A DNA stretch of 63,577 bases. Origin: an uncultured Clostridia bacterium (GTDB taxonomy: Bacteria; Bacillota; Clostridia; Lachnospirales; CAG-274). Each line of letters starts with the position of its first letter. Within the stretch, counting starts at the first letter, position 1. A program made the position numbers and the translations under genes. The notes below the pieces were generated by a model that was not told where the DNA came from, did not search any database, and saw nothing but the letters and a program-made list of their open reading frames with translations. The DNA lies in contig CANQVZ010000009.1 in the NCBI GenBank assembly GCA_947627425.1, positions 1 through 63,577 on the forward strand. Reading direction: 5' to 3'. Below are positions 45,031 through 54,519 of this stretch, one piece after another.

Positions 45031-45075
45031 TGAATTTGCAGCCTGCACAAGACAAGCTTATGCAGGCGAAATTCA
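45031..45075 (-). terminator. Hairpin just downstream of the pilin gene
   Basis: TGAATTTGCAGCCTGCA (45031-45047) pairs with TGCAGGCGAAATTCA (45061-45075) apart from a two-base bulge. It is followed on the transcript by a short A/U tract. It probably protects or partly terminates the pilin message, allowing much more pilin than downstream ATPase to be made. This is inference from position. Confidence 0.55.
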
Positions 45076-45086
45076 CAAATAACAAA

Positions 45087-45410
45087 TTATTTAGTAGCGG
45101 TTGCGATCCAATTTGTAAGAGGATCTACACCGACTCTGAGAGCAACTATAAGCACGAATATAAGAATGAAGCCTATAATGGCATTCTTAAGGTGCTGCTT
45201 AGCTTTCTCTCTCTCCTGAGGCTCCTCAGCCTTTGCAAGCTTTGCGCCAAGGAATACACAGTAGATAGCGCCAACGGCAACAACTACAGCAATAAGAGGA
45301 TTTAACGCGCTGTTAAGAAGACCAATAATCGGACTAGTGATCTCATCCATAGCCTCCGATGCCTCAGCTGCGGCCTTTGCAGTTGTGCTTTCAAGTAAGA
45401 ACCAGTTCAT
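45087..45410 (-). CDS. VirB2/TrbC-like T4SS pilin
   Basis: 107 aa. An N-terminal Ala/Glu-rich stretch is followed by two hydrophobic helices (about 32-55 and 72-93) joined by a charged loop (LAKAEEPQEREKAKQHLK). This is the compact two-helix hairpin of VirB2/TrbC-family subunits that line the channel or pilus. The same helix-loop-helix pattern is repeated twice at the end of the 2400-aa protein. AAAGGAG precedes the ATG. Assignment rests on size, topology and neighbours more than on invariant residues. Confidence 0.8.
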   Translation of the reverse strand: MNWFLLESTTAKAAAEASEAMDEITSPIIGLLNSALNPLIAVVVAVGAIYCVFLGAKLAKAEEPQEREKAKQHLKNAIIGFILIFVLIVALRVGVDPLTNWIATATK

Positions 45411-45490
45411 AGTTATTCTCCTTTCTTAATTTTTTTGGCTTTTTTTGCCTTATTATTTATGTAAAGTCATAAGAATGACCTACAGACTGT

Positions 45491-45802
45491 TTATTTGCCC
45501 AATGTGGGCGTATCTATTTCCTTCTCCTTGGATATGAACGGAGTGGGCTTAGCCCTCTCCACGGGAGGCTTATTCTGCATAGCCCTTGACATATCCACAA
45601 GCTCGTCAAGACTGAGGCGCCTTACAAAAGGATTGCGTTCCTCCTCCTGCACAGCCTCGGATATTTTGGTCTTAGGAGCAGCAGCCTCCTCCTTATGAGT
45701 GAAGGTGTCGGGTATTTTGTAGTCAAGACCCTGCTCTCTTTTTTCCCTTTCACCCCTAAGGCTGGATATATGTTCTTCCCATTTGGCTCTGTTGTCTGCC
45801 AT
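45491..45802 (-). CDS. Small soluble protein of the T4SS cluster, unrecognised
   Basis: 103 aa, hydrophilic, with no signal or membrane helix. Charged N-terminus (KWEEHISSLRGEREKREQG), a possible short helix RLSLDELVDMSRAM, and a Pro/Lys-rich C-terminus. It is likely largely disordered. It starts 15 bp after the surface-protein gene and precedes the pilin; GGGAGG precedes its ATG. It might be a cytoplasmic chaperone or adaptor of the machine. Confidence 0.7.
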   Translation of the reverse strand: MADNRAKWEEHISSLRGEREKREQGLDYKIPDTFTHKEEAAAPKTKISEAVQEEERNPFVRRLSLDELVDMSRAMQNKPPVERAKPTPFISKEKEIDTPTLGK

Positions 45803-45817
45803 ATTATTTAGCCTCCC

Positions 45818-47101
45818 TTATCTTATATGAATATTTTTGCCTATATACGCGGAATAAAGCTTTATTCCCACGACAACCGCTATTGCAAGCGGTATGAGCA
45901 GCAAATATGCCGCCGTATATTTCTTTTTGAGACTTATGATATATGCGCTTGTGTTGCCCGCGCTGTCGGTAGCGGTTATCCGGTAAAGTCCCGATTCGGT
46001 TATTTCAGCCGTATTTTCGTAGGGCACGCCGCTCCTGAATACTTCAACAACGGTATTGTCGCTGTCCTTTATGATGCTGAATTTGTTTATTGCGATGCCG
46101 CCTAAGCCTACATTGCCGAACCTAAGCGTCGGAGCAGCGGTGTCTCTTGTGAAGTTCAGAGTGTAGTCGGGCAAAATACCCGAGCTGTTCTTGAAAAGTA
46201 TTCTGTAATTGCCGTCATTTACGGGCTTGAAAAATTTTGTGCTCACAGGCTGTTTCTGACCGTCAAGAACTACGGAGGATATCGTATAATCCTGCGGAGG
46301 ATTGATGAAGCCGAGCTTATTCTGAGGACCGCCTATTATGACGAAGCTGTAAATGGCAATATCGGCAATGTTGAAATAAGAATCGTCCACAACGATGTCG
46401 GCATTATCCATAGCCTGCTCCGAAAAGCCCTGAAGCTCGCCCTCCGTATACCTTTCATCGTCAATATCCGCCGAATCATACACAAGGCTGAGCATATAAT
46501 ACCCGGGCTCGGAAAATGTCTTTCCGCTGGAATAATTTATCTCCTCGCCGTCCTTATAGGCGGTTATGTCCATCCTGTCATCGGCAGGCGTCAAAAGCTT
46601 GACCGGCTTGTCGGTGACGGCATAGTTTGGAATGGGAGAGTAAAAGGTGTAAAGCCCTCCGAGAGAGAACGAATAAAGCCCCTGCTCTGCCGAATATGCC
46701 TGAGTAAGAACAGACTTGTTGTAGAAATTCTCATCCTCCGAAAGCTCTCCCGAAGGCTGGCGCATAATAAAGTTTATGCTGCCGCTGTCCTTTCCGTTAC
46801 CTATGGTGAGCGTATAATTGCCATCGCCATATATATATCCGCCCGAAACTATTTCGCAATTTTCGCCGTCCTTTGTGAGGCTGACATAGGTATAGTCGTT
46901 ATAGGTGAACTTTATGACGTTTTCGACTATCCTGCCAAGCTGCTGGGAGCTTGTGACATAGTTTCTTTCATCCAGATAATATCTGTAATCGCCCGTGTCC
47001 TCGATATATGACTCTCTCAGTCTTATTTCGGCGGCTAAGACATTGCCGGCCGACAAAAGAGAAAGCGCCGCGATACATATAAAAGTTATAAATTTTTTCA
47101 T
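45818..47101 (-). CDS. Ig-like surface protein, single C-terminal membrane anchor (427 aa)
   Basis: Signal peptide (ends GNVLAA), beta-rich modules, a final Ig-like domain (RDTAAPTLRFGNVGL, then GLYRITATDSAGNTSAY), one membrane helix (about 397-418) and a short basic tail. The final domain and the YSF-LGG-YTFYSPIPN pattern match the two larger surface proteins at 55879 and 59106, so the cluster encodes three paralogues. The start overlaps the upstream gene (ATGA). They probably sit on the outer membrane face around the secretion apparatus; role unknown. Confidence 0.8.
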   Translation of the reverse strand: MKKFITFICIAALSLLSAGNVLAAEIRLRESYIEDTGDYRYYLDERNYVTSSQQLGRIVENVIKFTYNDYTYVSLTKDGENCEIVSGGYIYGDGNYTLTIGNGKDSGSINFIMRQPSGELSEDENFYNKSVLTQAYSAEQGLYSFSLGGLYTFYSPIPNYAVTDKPVKLLTPADDRMDITAYKDGEEINYSSGKTFSEPGYYMLSLVYDSADIDDERYTEGELQGFSEQAMDNADIVVDDSYFNIADIAIYSFVIIGGPQNKLGFINPPQDYTISSVVLDGQKQPVSTKFFKPVNDGNYRILFKNSSGILPDYTLNFTRDTAAPTLRFGNVGLGGIAINKFSIIKDSDNTVVEVFRSGVPYENTAEITESGLYRITATDSAGNTSAYIISLKKKYTAAYLLLIPLAIAVVVGIKLYSAYIGKNIHIR

Positions 47102-47700
47102 TTTATCACCGCATCCAGACTGTTTATAAGGTCTATATCCTCGCTCATAGCGGCATATTCATATATTTCGCTGTCGAGCAGTATGTTGACTCTGGCGCCC
47201 TCTACGGCGGCGGCGAGCTCGCCCCCTATATTTTCGGAGCAGACTATAGCGCCTATCACGCCTTCTTTGAGGTCGGATATGAGGGTATCTCTGTTTTTAT
47301 AGCGCTCTACCTCGGCTTTTTCGGGAAGAGATACATACCTCATATATTCAAAGTCCTCGGGTATTCCAAGCCTCACTCCGTCAAGGTCCGTTGACATCCT
47401 GTATTCATCACGGCTTACAACGCAGGCTGTTTCGTGCATTATGGCTTTGCTCTTCCATACGCCGTATTCGAGAGTTTCGCCCATAGCCACAGCGCCTATC
47501 TTCACATCGTAATCGCCCGATATCACATCGTCTCTGTCAACCACGGATATATTCACCTTGTCTGCGCCGTAAAAGTCCTGTATGGCAGCTGTGAGCTCTC
47601 CGCAGTCCAAGCCCTGCTGACAGGCTACGGTGATATCGGTATCGCCCGAGCAGCCGCAGAAAAGCAGCGACGCAAACAGTATGCACAATATTTTTTTCAT
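47098..47700 (-). CDS. Solute-binding-like lipoprotein (200 aa)
   Basis: Lipobox LLFCGC, then a fold resembling type 3 periplasmic binding proteins (DYDVKIGAVAMGETLEY, LDGVRLGIPEDFEYMRYV, DLKEGVIGAIVCSENIG). It is short for that family and has no transporter beside it. It may be a structural or sensory lipoprotein of the machine. The ATG at 47700 has AGGGGAT upstream; the frame from 47718 would overlap virB4. It starts 10 bp after the virB4 stop. Confidence 0.7.
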   Translation of the reverse strand: MKKILCILFASLLFCGCSGDTDITVACQQGLDCGELTAAIQDFYGADKVNISVVDRDDVISGDYDVKIGAVAMGETLEYGVWKSKAIMHETACVVSRDEYRMSTDLDGVRLGIPEDFEYMRYVSLPEKAEVERYKNRDTLISDLKEGVIGAIVCSENIGGELAAAVEGARVNILLDSEIYEYAAMSEDIDLINSLDAVIK

Positions 47701-47710
47701 AATATATCCC

Positions 47711-50497
47711 CTATTCAAACATACTTCTAAGCTTCTGGGACGCCACGATCCTGATAGATGTTCTTTCGGTGGGCGTTGTAATAACGAACGCCTGACCTCT
47801 TCCGTTGGTAACTATCTCCTCCTGCTCGGTCTCGTTTATGGCTCCCGCCTTTTCATAGAGCTTGCACAGATCGTGCATATCGTTGGGCGCAAGAGCAAAT
47901 ATGAATGAATACTGACAAGCATTTATGATAGCGGTAGACTTTCTCGCTATCTCCTCCGTACCCACGAAGTCCTTTATGTTCTGTGTAATTATTATCTGCA
48001 TACCGTTGTACTTACGTATACGCTTAGCCAGCTGGAACATAAAGTCAAGAGCTATGGGGTACTTGGGATCGATAAATACATGAGCCTCGTCTATAACGAC
48101 GATTATCTTTCTGCTTGCATTATACTTGGTGTTGTAATCCCTGTTCTTTATTATTTCATTGTCAAGCCACTTCAATATAAGAAGCATCTGCGCATTTGCG
48201 ACGGTGTTGTTCTTGTTGGCAAGAAGCGACTGGAAGTTGAACACGGTGAAGTTTTCCTTGACATCGAGTGTGGAATAACCGTTCCAGAGGTTTGAGTTTC
48301 TTCCGCCCGTGGCAAACTTTGAAATATAGTTTATAAGTATTCTTAAGTTATTCTTGCTGTACTCGCCCGTAGCCGACTGATAGTCTATAAGAAGGGTATC
48401 GTACAGATCGTCGAATATCGGGTAGTCCTCGGGTTTTAGCTTTGTGAGATCGGTCATCTCGTCGATGCCCTTAGATTCGTATACCCTTACAAGCACATTG
48501 TTGAGGTACTCGAGGGCGTCGGCGTCAATTCCCGGAAGTATCTGCTTGAAATATTCCTCTAGGAACTGAAGATGAACGGAGAAGCTTACGCTTGCGGACT
48601 CCTCGTCGCTTATCATCTCGTCGTCGCTTAAGCAGGTTACTATGTGGAAGGGATTTATTCTTCCCTGCGTAGCCGAACCCACATCTATAAGGTTGCCGTG
48701 GAGATGACGCGCAAGTCCCGTATACTCGTTCTCGGGGTCGAGAATGAATATCTTGCTGTTTTCGGCAGAAAGATTTGAAAGCATCATCTTTGTGGCAAAG
48801 GATTTACCGCTTCCCGACTTGCCTATGACTACCATGTTGCTGTTTACTCTCTCGTCATCTCTGCGGAAGAAGTCCACAAACACGGGCATACCGCCCGAGT
48901 TGCCTATGTTTATACCGCCTACATCGGATATATGACCATATATAAACGGGAAAGCTGCCGCGATGGACGATGAATGTATGGCTCTGCCCTTCTTTACGCA
49001 TGGGTCAAAGGCTGATATCTGCGAGCCCACAAAGGTATCGAACTGCCTGAACATCATGTCGGTAACTCTGAAGGACTGCTCCGAAAGAAGCCTTCTGACC
49101 TTTCTCTTGACATTGTTGGTGTTTGACACCTTTGCCATGTCGGGATTGAGCCTTCTCATGGATTCGTCATAGTCGTATACCGTTACATATATGTTCACAT
49201 CATACAGTGTTTCATTTTCGCCCTGCAAAAGCACAAGCAAATTCTGGAGAGTGGAGATATGGTTCTCTATTTCCAGAAGCTTACTGTCTCTGGAGGTAAT
49301 TCCGCCCTGTCCTCTAAGCTCCATGAGCGAACGGTCTATATTCCTTACCGCCTTGAATCTGTCTATGGGGTGAAGCTTCATTACGACCTTTGTATCGGGT
49401 ATGTTGAAAAGCTGTGAACCCCAGGCGTTGCCTACCGTTGTGGGATAGTTTATAACTCTGAAGTTATGAGTTACAAGGTCGTCTATCTTGGTGGTCCTTG
49501 CGGTGAACGAAACATCGTGCGGGAGTATCCATTCATAATACTCGTCCTCGCTTAATTCGTCCGCCTCTCTCTCGTCAAAGTCGGTCGCAAAATTGTATTT
49601 AAGGAATATTGCAAGCTCCTTTGTGTTGAGGATTTTGACATCTATACCGCCCTGCTTGAGCTGATCGGCTATCATGCCCGCCGTTTCGCCCACATTTACG
49701 GGAGTGGTATCGTATACGCAGATATAGTGGAACGAATCGTACACCTTATCCTCCGTATTTATTATGTCGATATTTTCAATACGGTCGTATATTATCTCCA
49801 GACGAGCCCTGAGCTCATCCTCCTCTATAACTCCGTTTATGAAGGATTCGCTTATTTCGTCCACCTTTTTATACTCTCTTTCGATATACTCGTCGTAGAG
49901 CAAGGGGCGGTCGATCTTTACAATGGAGAGCGACTGGTCTTCCATAGACACATTTCTTATGGCTGCGCCGAACACTCTGTCTATCATAAAGTCCTGTCTG
50001 GACTCCGTGAGAAATCTGAATTCCACGGGAGAGACCTCTATGACCTTACAGCAGTAGTCGTTGCCGTAGTGTATTATGCCGTCCTTTATGGATGTGAAGG
50101 CTATAAGGTCGGGCACGCCGAATTTGGCCTTCTTGGACTTGGCTTTCTTTTTCGCCTTGGAGGGTTTTTCTTCCTCTTCGGCGCCCTCCTCCCAGTCGTC
50201 GCTTTCTTCGGTATTGAGCTTATCGTCAACGGCATATTCCGAAGACACATGAGTGGGTCTTGAATAATGCCTTATGATATGACCTAGGAACACATAGTTT
50301 TTGTCCTCGTCGATAGACACAAGAAGTATGACAAACACAACTATGACGATAGTCAGCAATATAAGCTTGAACGGCAGATTTGAGCAAAGAACGAGAATCG
50401 CAAGAGTAAAGCCTATCGCTGCCACTATGAAATCCGCTATTGATACGCCTTTGAAAAGCTCAAAGCTGACCTTTGTCTTTTTGGGTATTATTCTCAA
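47711..50497 (-). CDS. virB4: PrgI-VirB4 fusion, T4SS motor ATPase
   Basis: 928 aa. The first about 95 residues contain two helices and resemble PrgI/VirB3-like membrane proteins, which are often a separate gene. An acidic/basic linker (about 100-125) leads to the VirB4/TraE ATPase, with Walker A IGKSGSGKSF near 560 and Walker B VVIDEAHVF near 820. VirB4 powers assembly and transport through the channel. The start is TTG overlapping the upstream TGA stop, with GGAGG further upstream. All motifs are intact. Confidence 0.92.
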   Translation of the reverse strand: MRIIPKKTKVSFELFKGVSIADFIVAAIGFTLAILVLCSNLPFKLILLTIVIVVFVILLVSIDEDKNYVFLGHIIRHYSRPTHVSSEYAVDDKLNTEESDDWEEGAEEEEKPSKAKKKAKSKKAKFGVPDLIAFTSIKDGIIHYGNDYCCKVIEVSPVEFRFLTESRQDFMIDRVFGAAIRNVSMEDQSLSIVKIDRPLLYDEYIEREYKKVDEISESFINGVIEEDELRARLEIIYDRIENIDIINTEDKVYDSFHYICVYDTTPVNVGETAGMIADQLKQGGIDVKILNTKELAIFLKYNFATDFDEREADELSEDEYYEWILPHDVSFTARTTKIDDLVTHNFRVINYPTTVGNAWGSQLFNIPDTKVVMKLHPIDRFKAVRNIDRSLMELRGQGGITSRDSKLLEIENHISTLQNLLVLLQGENETLYDVNIYVTVYDYDESMRRLNPDMAKVSNTNNVKRKVRRLLSEQSFRVTDMMFRQFDTFVGSQISAFDPCVKKGRAIHSSSIAAAFPFIYGHISDVGGINIGNSGGMPVFVDFFRRDDERVNSNMVVIGKSGSGKSFATKMMLSNLSAENSKIFILDPENEYTGLARHLHGNLIDVGSATQGRINPFHIVTCLSDDEMISDEESASVSFSVHLQFLEEYFKQILPGIDADALEYLNNVLVRVYESKGIDEMTDLTKLKPEDYPIFDDLYDTLLIDYQSATGEYSKNNLRILINYISKFATGGRNSNLWNGYSTLDVKENFTVFNFQSLLANKNNTVANAQMLLILKWLDNEIIKNRDYNTKYNASRKIIVVIDEAHVFIDPKYPIALDFMFQLAKRIRKYNGMQIIITQNIKDFVGTEEIARKSTAIINACQYSFIFALAPNDMHDLCKLYEKAGAINETEQEEIVTNGRGQAFVITTPTERTSIRIVASQKLRSMFE

Positions 50498-53400
50498 TTC
50501 TGTCCGCCTCCTCCGTTATTGTCGGAGTTTCCTGTTCTCCGTGTACTTATATTTATTCTTAGCATTTCTCTGCTTGTAGGTGCAGATGTTGCTGCCGGCC
50601 GTCTCTGACTGTGCATCCTGCTGCTTATCTGGCTGGCGATGGCATTTGCCTGTTCAGCCTTATTCTGCCTTACTTCCTCCTCTGTGGGCGGTTCGCCGTA
50701 ATACATAGGATCGTCAGCGCTCCAATGATGCGGAGCATGGTCTGACTCGGCAAACAGTCTGTAGTCATTGTAATCCGACATAATTCTCTGCCTCTGTTCA
50801 TGTGATGTAGCCGCAACGAATGCCGTCCTGTAAACAGGTGTATTCCTGTAGGTCGTATCGTCGCTTCCGCTGAAGAAATTATTGTAGAATTCCTGCTCGG
50901 CAGGTGTATTTTCTATGTGAGCGGGAGATTCGTTGTAATAATTTGTCATGTAATCCTGCTGCGCTCTTGCGCTCATGCTTGAAAACTCTGTTCTCTGAGT
51001 TTCATCCAAATTCTGAGCAAAGCTCTGTGCGTTTGTATAAACCGCAGGAGTATTTATTGCGTTTGCTCTGCTTGTTATTCTGCTTGCAACACCGCTGTCC
51101 ATGGTTCCCGAGCTGTTGAATACATCCGCTCCCGCCGTACCGCTTGCAGGCGGCGGAGCCTCCACCGTGGGCGGAGCGCTTATTCCTCCCGCTGTTCTTA
51201 TATCGGCAGGTATGGAGCTGTATCTTTCGTTTACGGCAGCCACTACCTGGCTCCTTTGAGCATGCGTAGGCATAGCGTCAAATTCCTCGGCAGCCGCAGT
51301 ATAGTAGCTTGCAAGCTCTACCATCTGACCGCGCTGCTCGGGAGTAAGCTCTTCCGCAGTCGCTCTCTGGCTGAGCTGCTGAGCCGCCTCGCGCATAGAG
51401 CCCGCAAAGCTCGTTTCGCTTGCCGATGGGTAATTGTATGCGGGAGGTCTTTCGCCGTCATGCTCCTTTACATAGTTGTTGTAATCCGTAAGTATGGCTT
51501 TTCTGCCCTCGTGGTCGGCATTTGTGTAATTGGAAATGATCCTTTCGTCTCCGCACTTGCTTATCTCGCTGAAGGCATCAACTTCCTTGGCTGAAAGGCC
51601 GACCGAATCGGGATGCTCTTTTGCAAAGTTTGCGGAGCTGCTTTCAAATGCAGCCATGTTGCTGAGGACCTTCTGCCTTGCCTCGTCGGAGCCTGCGCTT
51701 GCAAAGCTCTCGGCAAAGTCGGCATAGCTCTTAGCCATCTTGTGGGCATGTTCGCGCTCGCCGTCCGTCTTGGCGGCAGCCTCATACATCTTCCATGCGT
51801 TGCTCTTGCCCTTAAGAGCATTATAGCTTGCATTTCTGTCGTTTGTGAACGCCTCTTTGTTGCTGTTATACATGGCGGTTCTTTCTTCATGAGTATCGGT
51901 GTTGATATAAGCCGCCTGGAATTCCTTAAGGCTCTGAACTCTGGCATTTGCGGCGTTCCACTTGGCAGAACCCTGCTTATGTCCGTCTCTGATAGCCTCT
52001 GCCTCTTTTATGTTGGCATCGAGGTTTGAAACATTGCGCTCTTCCTCGTCGTTGCCCTGCGACATATGCTTGAACGAAGGACTTTCCGCAAGAAGCCTCT
52101 CTCTTTCCTCGGGTGAGCCGTAGCTGAGCTTGAGCTTATCCTTGTTGAAGGCTTCGATCTGTGAATTGTACTTGTTCCACTGTTCACTGCCCTTGTCAAA
52201 GCTGTCTCTGAGCTTTGTAGCCTTATTGATACGCCTGTCGACGGTCTCCATGGCATCCTGATACTTATTGACACCGCCTATAACACCGCCTGCAAGGGCG
52301 TCGTCTATATCCTTTATACCCTGCATGAACTGACCGCTTGTAAGCTTTTTGAAGCCTTCCCTTATGCCCTTTGTGCCGGACTGCTTTCCGCCCTGTCTGC
52401 CAACAAAGTCGATATCGTCCTTAGCATCGCTGTTGCTGTTGATGAAGGATTCTCTCTCTGCATGAGTGGACATGCTTTCAAGCGCAACGCTCTTGTTGAT
52501 AAGGTCCTTGTACTTGGCGTCCGCCTTCTTCCAAGCGTCCGTACCTTCCGTGAGACCGTCTCTGACAGCCTTTGCGTTTGCCGCTCTGTCCTTGAGGTTC
52601 TTAAGAGCCTTTGCTTCGCCCTTTGAATTGCCCTCATGAGCCTTGATATCATCCTTGTTGATATCCATAAACGCCTGTCTCTCGCTATGGCTGTTAAGGG
52701 AGTTGAAGTTGTCTCTCAAGCCCTTAAGTCTCTTATATTCTTCATTGCGCTTATTCCACTCTGCGCTGCCCTTTTCAAACTTATCTCTGTTTGCCTTGGC
52801 AACGCCCGCTCTTGTGTTAAGATTGATAGCAGCCTGATTTTCAGCCATATTGTTGGCTTCGCCGCTGCGGAACTTGTCTTGGTCTACCTTAAGAGCGTTC
52901 AAGCCGTTCTTGGCTTTGAACTCGTCCATGAACTTCTTTCTTTCGTCATGGGTCTGAAGCTTTTTGAAGTCTCTCAAGGTCTGTCTGCCCGACTTTGCGG
53001 ATGCCTCGAGAGCAGCCCTTCTGTCGCCCCTATTGGTAGTACGCGCAATATTGCTGTTTTTATTGTTAAGTTCTTTTATCTGCTTATGGAAAGCAAGCTC
53101 CTCCTTGCTTGCGCTGTCGCCCTTGAAGCCCATTTCTCGGCTCTTCTTTTCTCTCTTGCCCTGCTCCTGAGCGGCCTTGCTCTTTTTATGCATCTCGGAC
53201 AAGCCCTTGTAAGCGCCGTAAGCAGCCATTGCTCCGCCGTATAAGGACTTGGCGCCCGCAACTGCCTGGCTCGGCATACTCATGGCTTCGTTTGTGGCGG
53301 ATGCCGCATCCTGATCCATTATGCCCGTTATGGCAACGCCCACGGAGTGAACGGAAATTATACAGCCCAGCATAAATATGAGCTTTATTATAACATCGAG

Positions 53401-54483
53401 GGCAACATCGGAAACATAGCCCACAATATCCGAATTGGGATTGCCTACGTTTACGAAGGTTACGGACGCGCTCGTATCCGAGCCTATGACTACGCCCAGA
53501 ATTATCATCATTATATTCAGCGCGACTATCATACCCACGCCCATACAAAGCCTGCCTATGAATGTCCTGCGCCATTTGTTGTAGCGTTCGCCGTCGTCAA
53601 GAGGCATTGTCGCAACAAAGAACGGAGAAACTATGTACAGCACCATAAGCTCCATTACACGCCTTATGAACACTGCCGCTATCTGAATGAGGAATATTAT
53701 AAGTCCTATACAGCCTACAAAACCCACAAAAAGGTCTACATCCCTTGCGTTCAATGTAATGCCCTGATTTTTCAGAAAGTCTTGGACATCAGCCAGTTTG
53801 TACCAGAACATGGACGATTCATTCAGCTTATTTGTCAATAGCTGCGCCCCGCCCTTTTTCTGCTCCTCAATGGCTGTCCTGACGGTCATCATATAAAGGC
53901 TGTCGGCAATGGTGGTCGAACCGCTGTTTGCCGAGCTTGCCTTGAACAGAGCGTTCATTACAACTGAGGAAAGCTGTAAAAGTCCATAGCACAGCGCAGG
54001 CATTATAAGGAATGATATGCTCGCCGTAAAGAACTGTGTGAGCACTCTGCCCACGCTTCTTCTGCTGTCGAAGTTGAAATCAAATGTAGAGCGCACCACT
54101 GCCACAATGGTAAATATCAGACAAAGTGTGAGGCTCAATGCCGTGATGTACCAGAACGCCTTGTTTACCGCAGGGAGATCCATAAGTATATCGAGTATGT
54201 TGCCCGTGTCGGAATCGATATTGACGGTCCTTACGCCCGCAAATGAATATATCACCTGTTCTATGGCGTAGACTATGGACAAAAGGAATGCGTAAAGCCT
54301 GTAGAGCAAAAGCGCAAGGAACTCCCTTATCATATCTACTATATACTTTAAGAAGGTATCCCATACTACGGAAAACACGGGAGAGATAACATTTGTAAAA
54401 AGCCATGTGAGAGCCTTTGTTATGCCACCCATTATCCAGTTTGCAATTTTATCGAATATTCCCAAAAATACGACTTCGTTCAT
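50494..54483 (-). CDS. TrbL/VirB6-like channel protein with long tandem-repeat region (1329 aa)
   Basis: Residues 1 to about 410 are a multi-helix membrane domain homologous to the next gene's product (KAFWYITALSL, SPFFVATMPLDDGERYNKW) and typical of TrbL/VirB6-type inner-membrane channel proteins. The remaining 900 residues are hydrophilic and highly helical, with about ten repeats. The motif is (S/T)HxERxxFM, for example THDERKKFM, SHSERQAFM, THAERESFI, THEERTAMY and SHEQRQRIM, and the first several are preceded by RDxxxxGSxxWNK. Such a tail is not part of standard TrbL proteins. It may be a cytoplasmic dock for substrates or the coupling ATPase. An AAGAGAG site precedes the ATG. Confidence 0.87.
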   Translation of the reverse strand: MNEVVFLGIFDKIANWIMGGITKALTWLFTNVISPVFSVVWDTFLKYIVDMIREFLALLLYRLYAFLLSIVYAIEQVIYSFAGVRTVNIDSDTGNILDILMDLPAVNKAFWYITALSLTLCLIFTIVAVVRSTFDFNFDSRRSVGRVLTQFFTASISFLIMPALCYGLLQLSSVVMNALFKASSANSGSTTIADSLYMMTVRTAIEEQKKGGAQLLTNKLNESSMFWYKLADVQDFLKNQGITLNARDVDLFVGFVGCIGLIIFLIQIAAVFIRRVMELMVLYIVSPFFVATMPLDDGERYNKWRRTFIGRLCMGVGMIVALNIMMIILGVVIGSDTSASVTFVNVGNPNSDIVGYVSDVALDVIIKLIFMLGCIISVHSVGVAITGIMDQDAASATNEAMSMPSQAVAGAKSLYGGAMAAYGAYKGLSEMHKKSKAAQEQGKREKKSREMGFKGDSASKEELAFHKQIKELNNKNSNIARTTNRGDRRAALEASAKSGRQTLRDFKKLQTHDERKKFMDEFKAKNGLNALKVDQDKFRSGEANNMAENQAAINLNTRAGVAKANRDKFEKGSAEWNKRNEEYKRLKGLRDNFNSLNSHSERQAFMDINKDDIKAHEGNSKGEAKALKNLKDRAANAKAVRDGLTEGTDAWKKADAKYKDLINKSVALESMSTHAERESFINSNSDAKDDIDFVGRQGGKQSGTKGIREGFKKLTSGQFMQGIKDIDDALAGGVIGGVNKYQDAMETVDRRINKATKLRDSFDKGSEQWNKYNSQIEAFNKDKLKLSYGSPEERERLLAESPSFKHMSQGNDEEERNVSNLDANIKEAEAIRDGHKQGSAKWNAANARVQSLKEFQAAYINTDTHEERTAMYNSNKEAFTNDRNASYNALKGKSNAWKMYEAAAKTDGEREHAHKMAKSYADFAESFASAGSDEARQKVLSNMAAFESSSANFAKEHPDSVGLSAKEVDAFSEISKCGDERIISNYTNADHEGRKAILTDYNNYVKEHDGERPPAYNYPSASETSFAGSMREAAQQLSQRATAEELTPEQRGQMVELASYYTAAAEEFDAMPTHAQRSQVVAAVNERYSSIPADIRTAGGISAPPTVEAPPPASGTAGADVFNSSGTMDSGVASRITSRANAINTPAVYTNAQSFAQNLDETQRTEFSSMSARAQQDYMTNYYNESPAHIENTPAEQEFYNNFFSGSDDTTYRNTPVYRTAFVAATSHEQRQRIMSDYNDYRLFAESDHAPHHWSADDPMYYGEPPTEEEVRQNKAEQANAIASQISSRMHSQRRPAATSAPTSREMLRINISTRRTGNSDNNGGGGQN

Positions 54484-54519
54484 ATTAACACGCTCTCTTG
54501 ATAAATACTGTTACTACCA

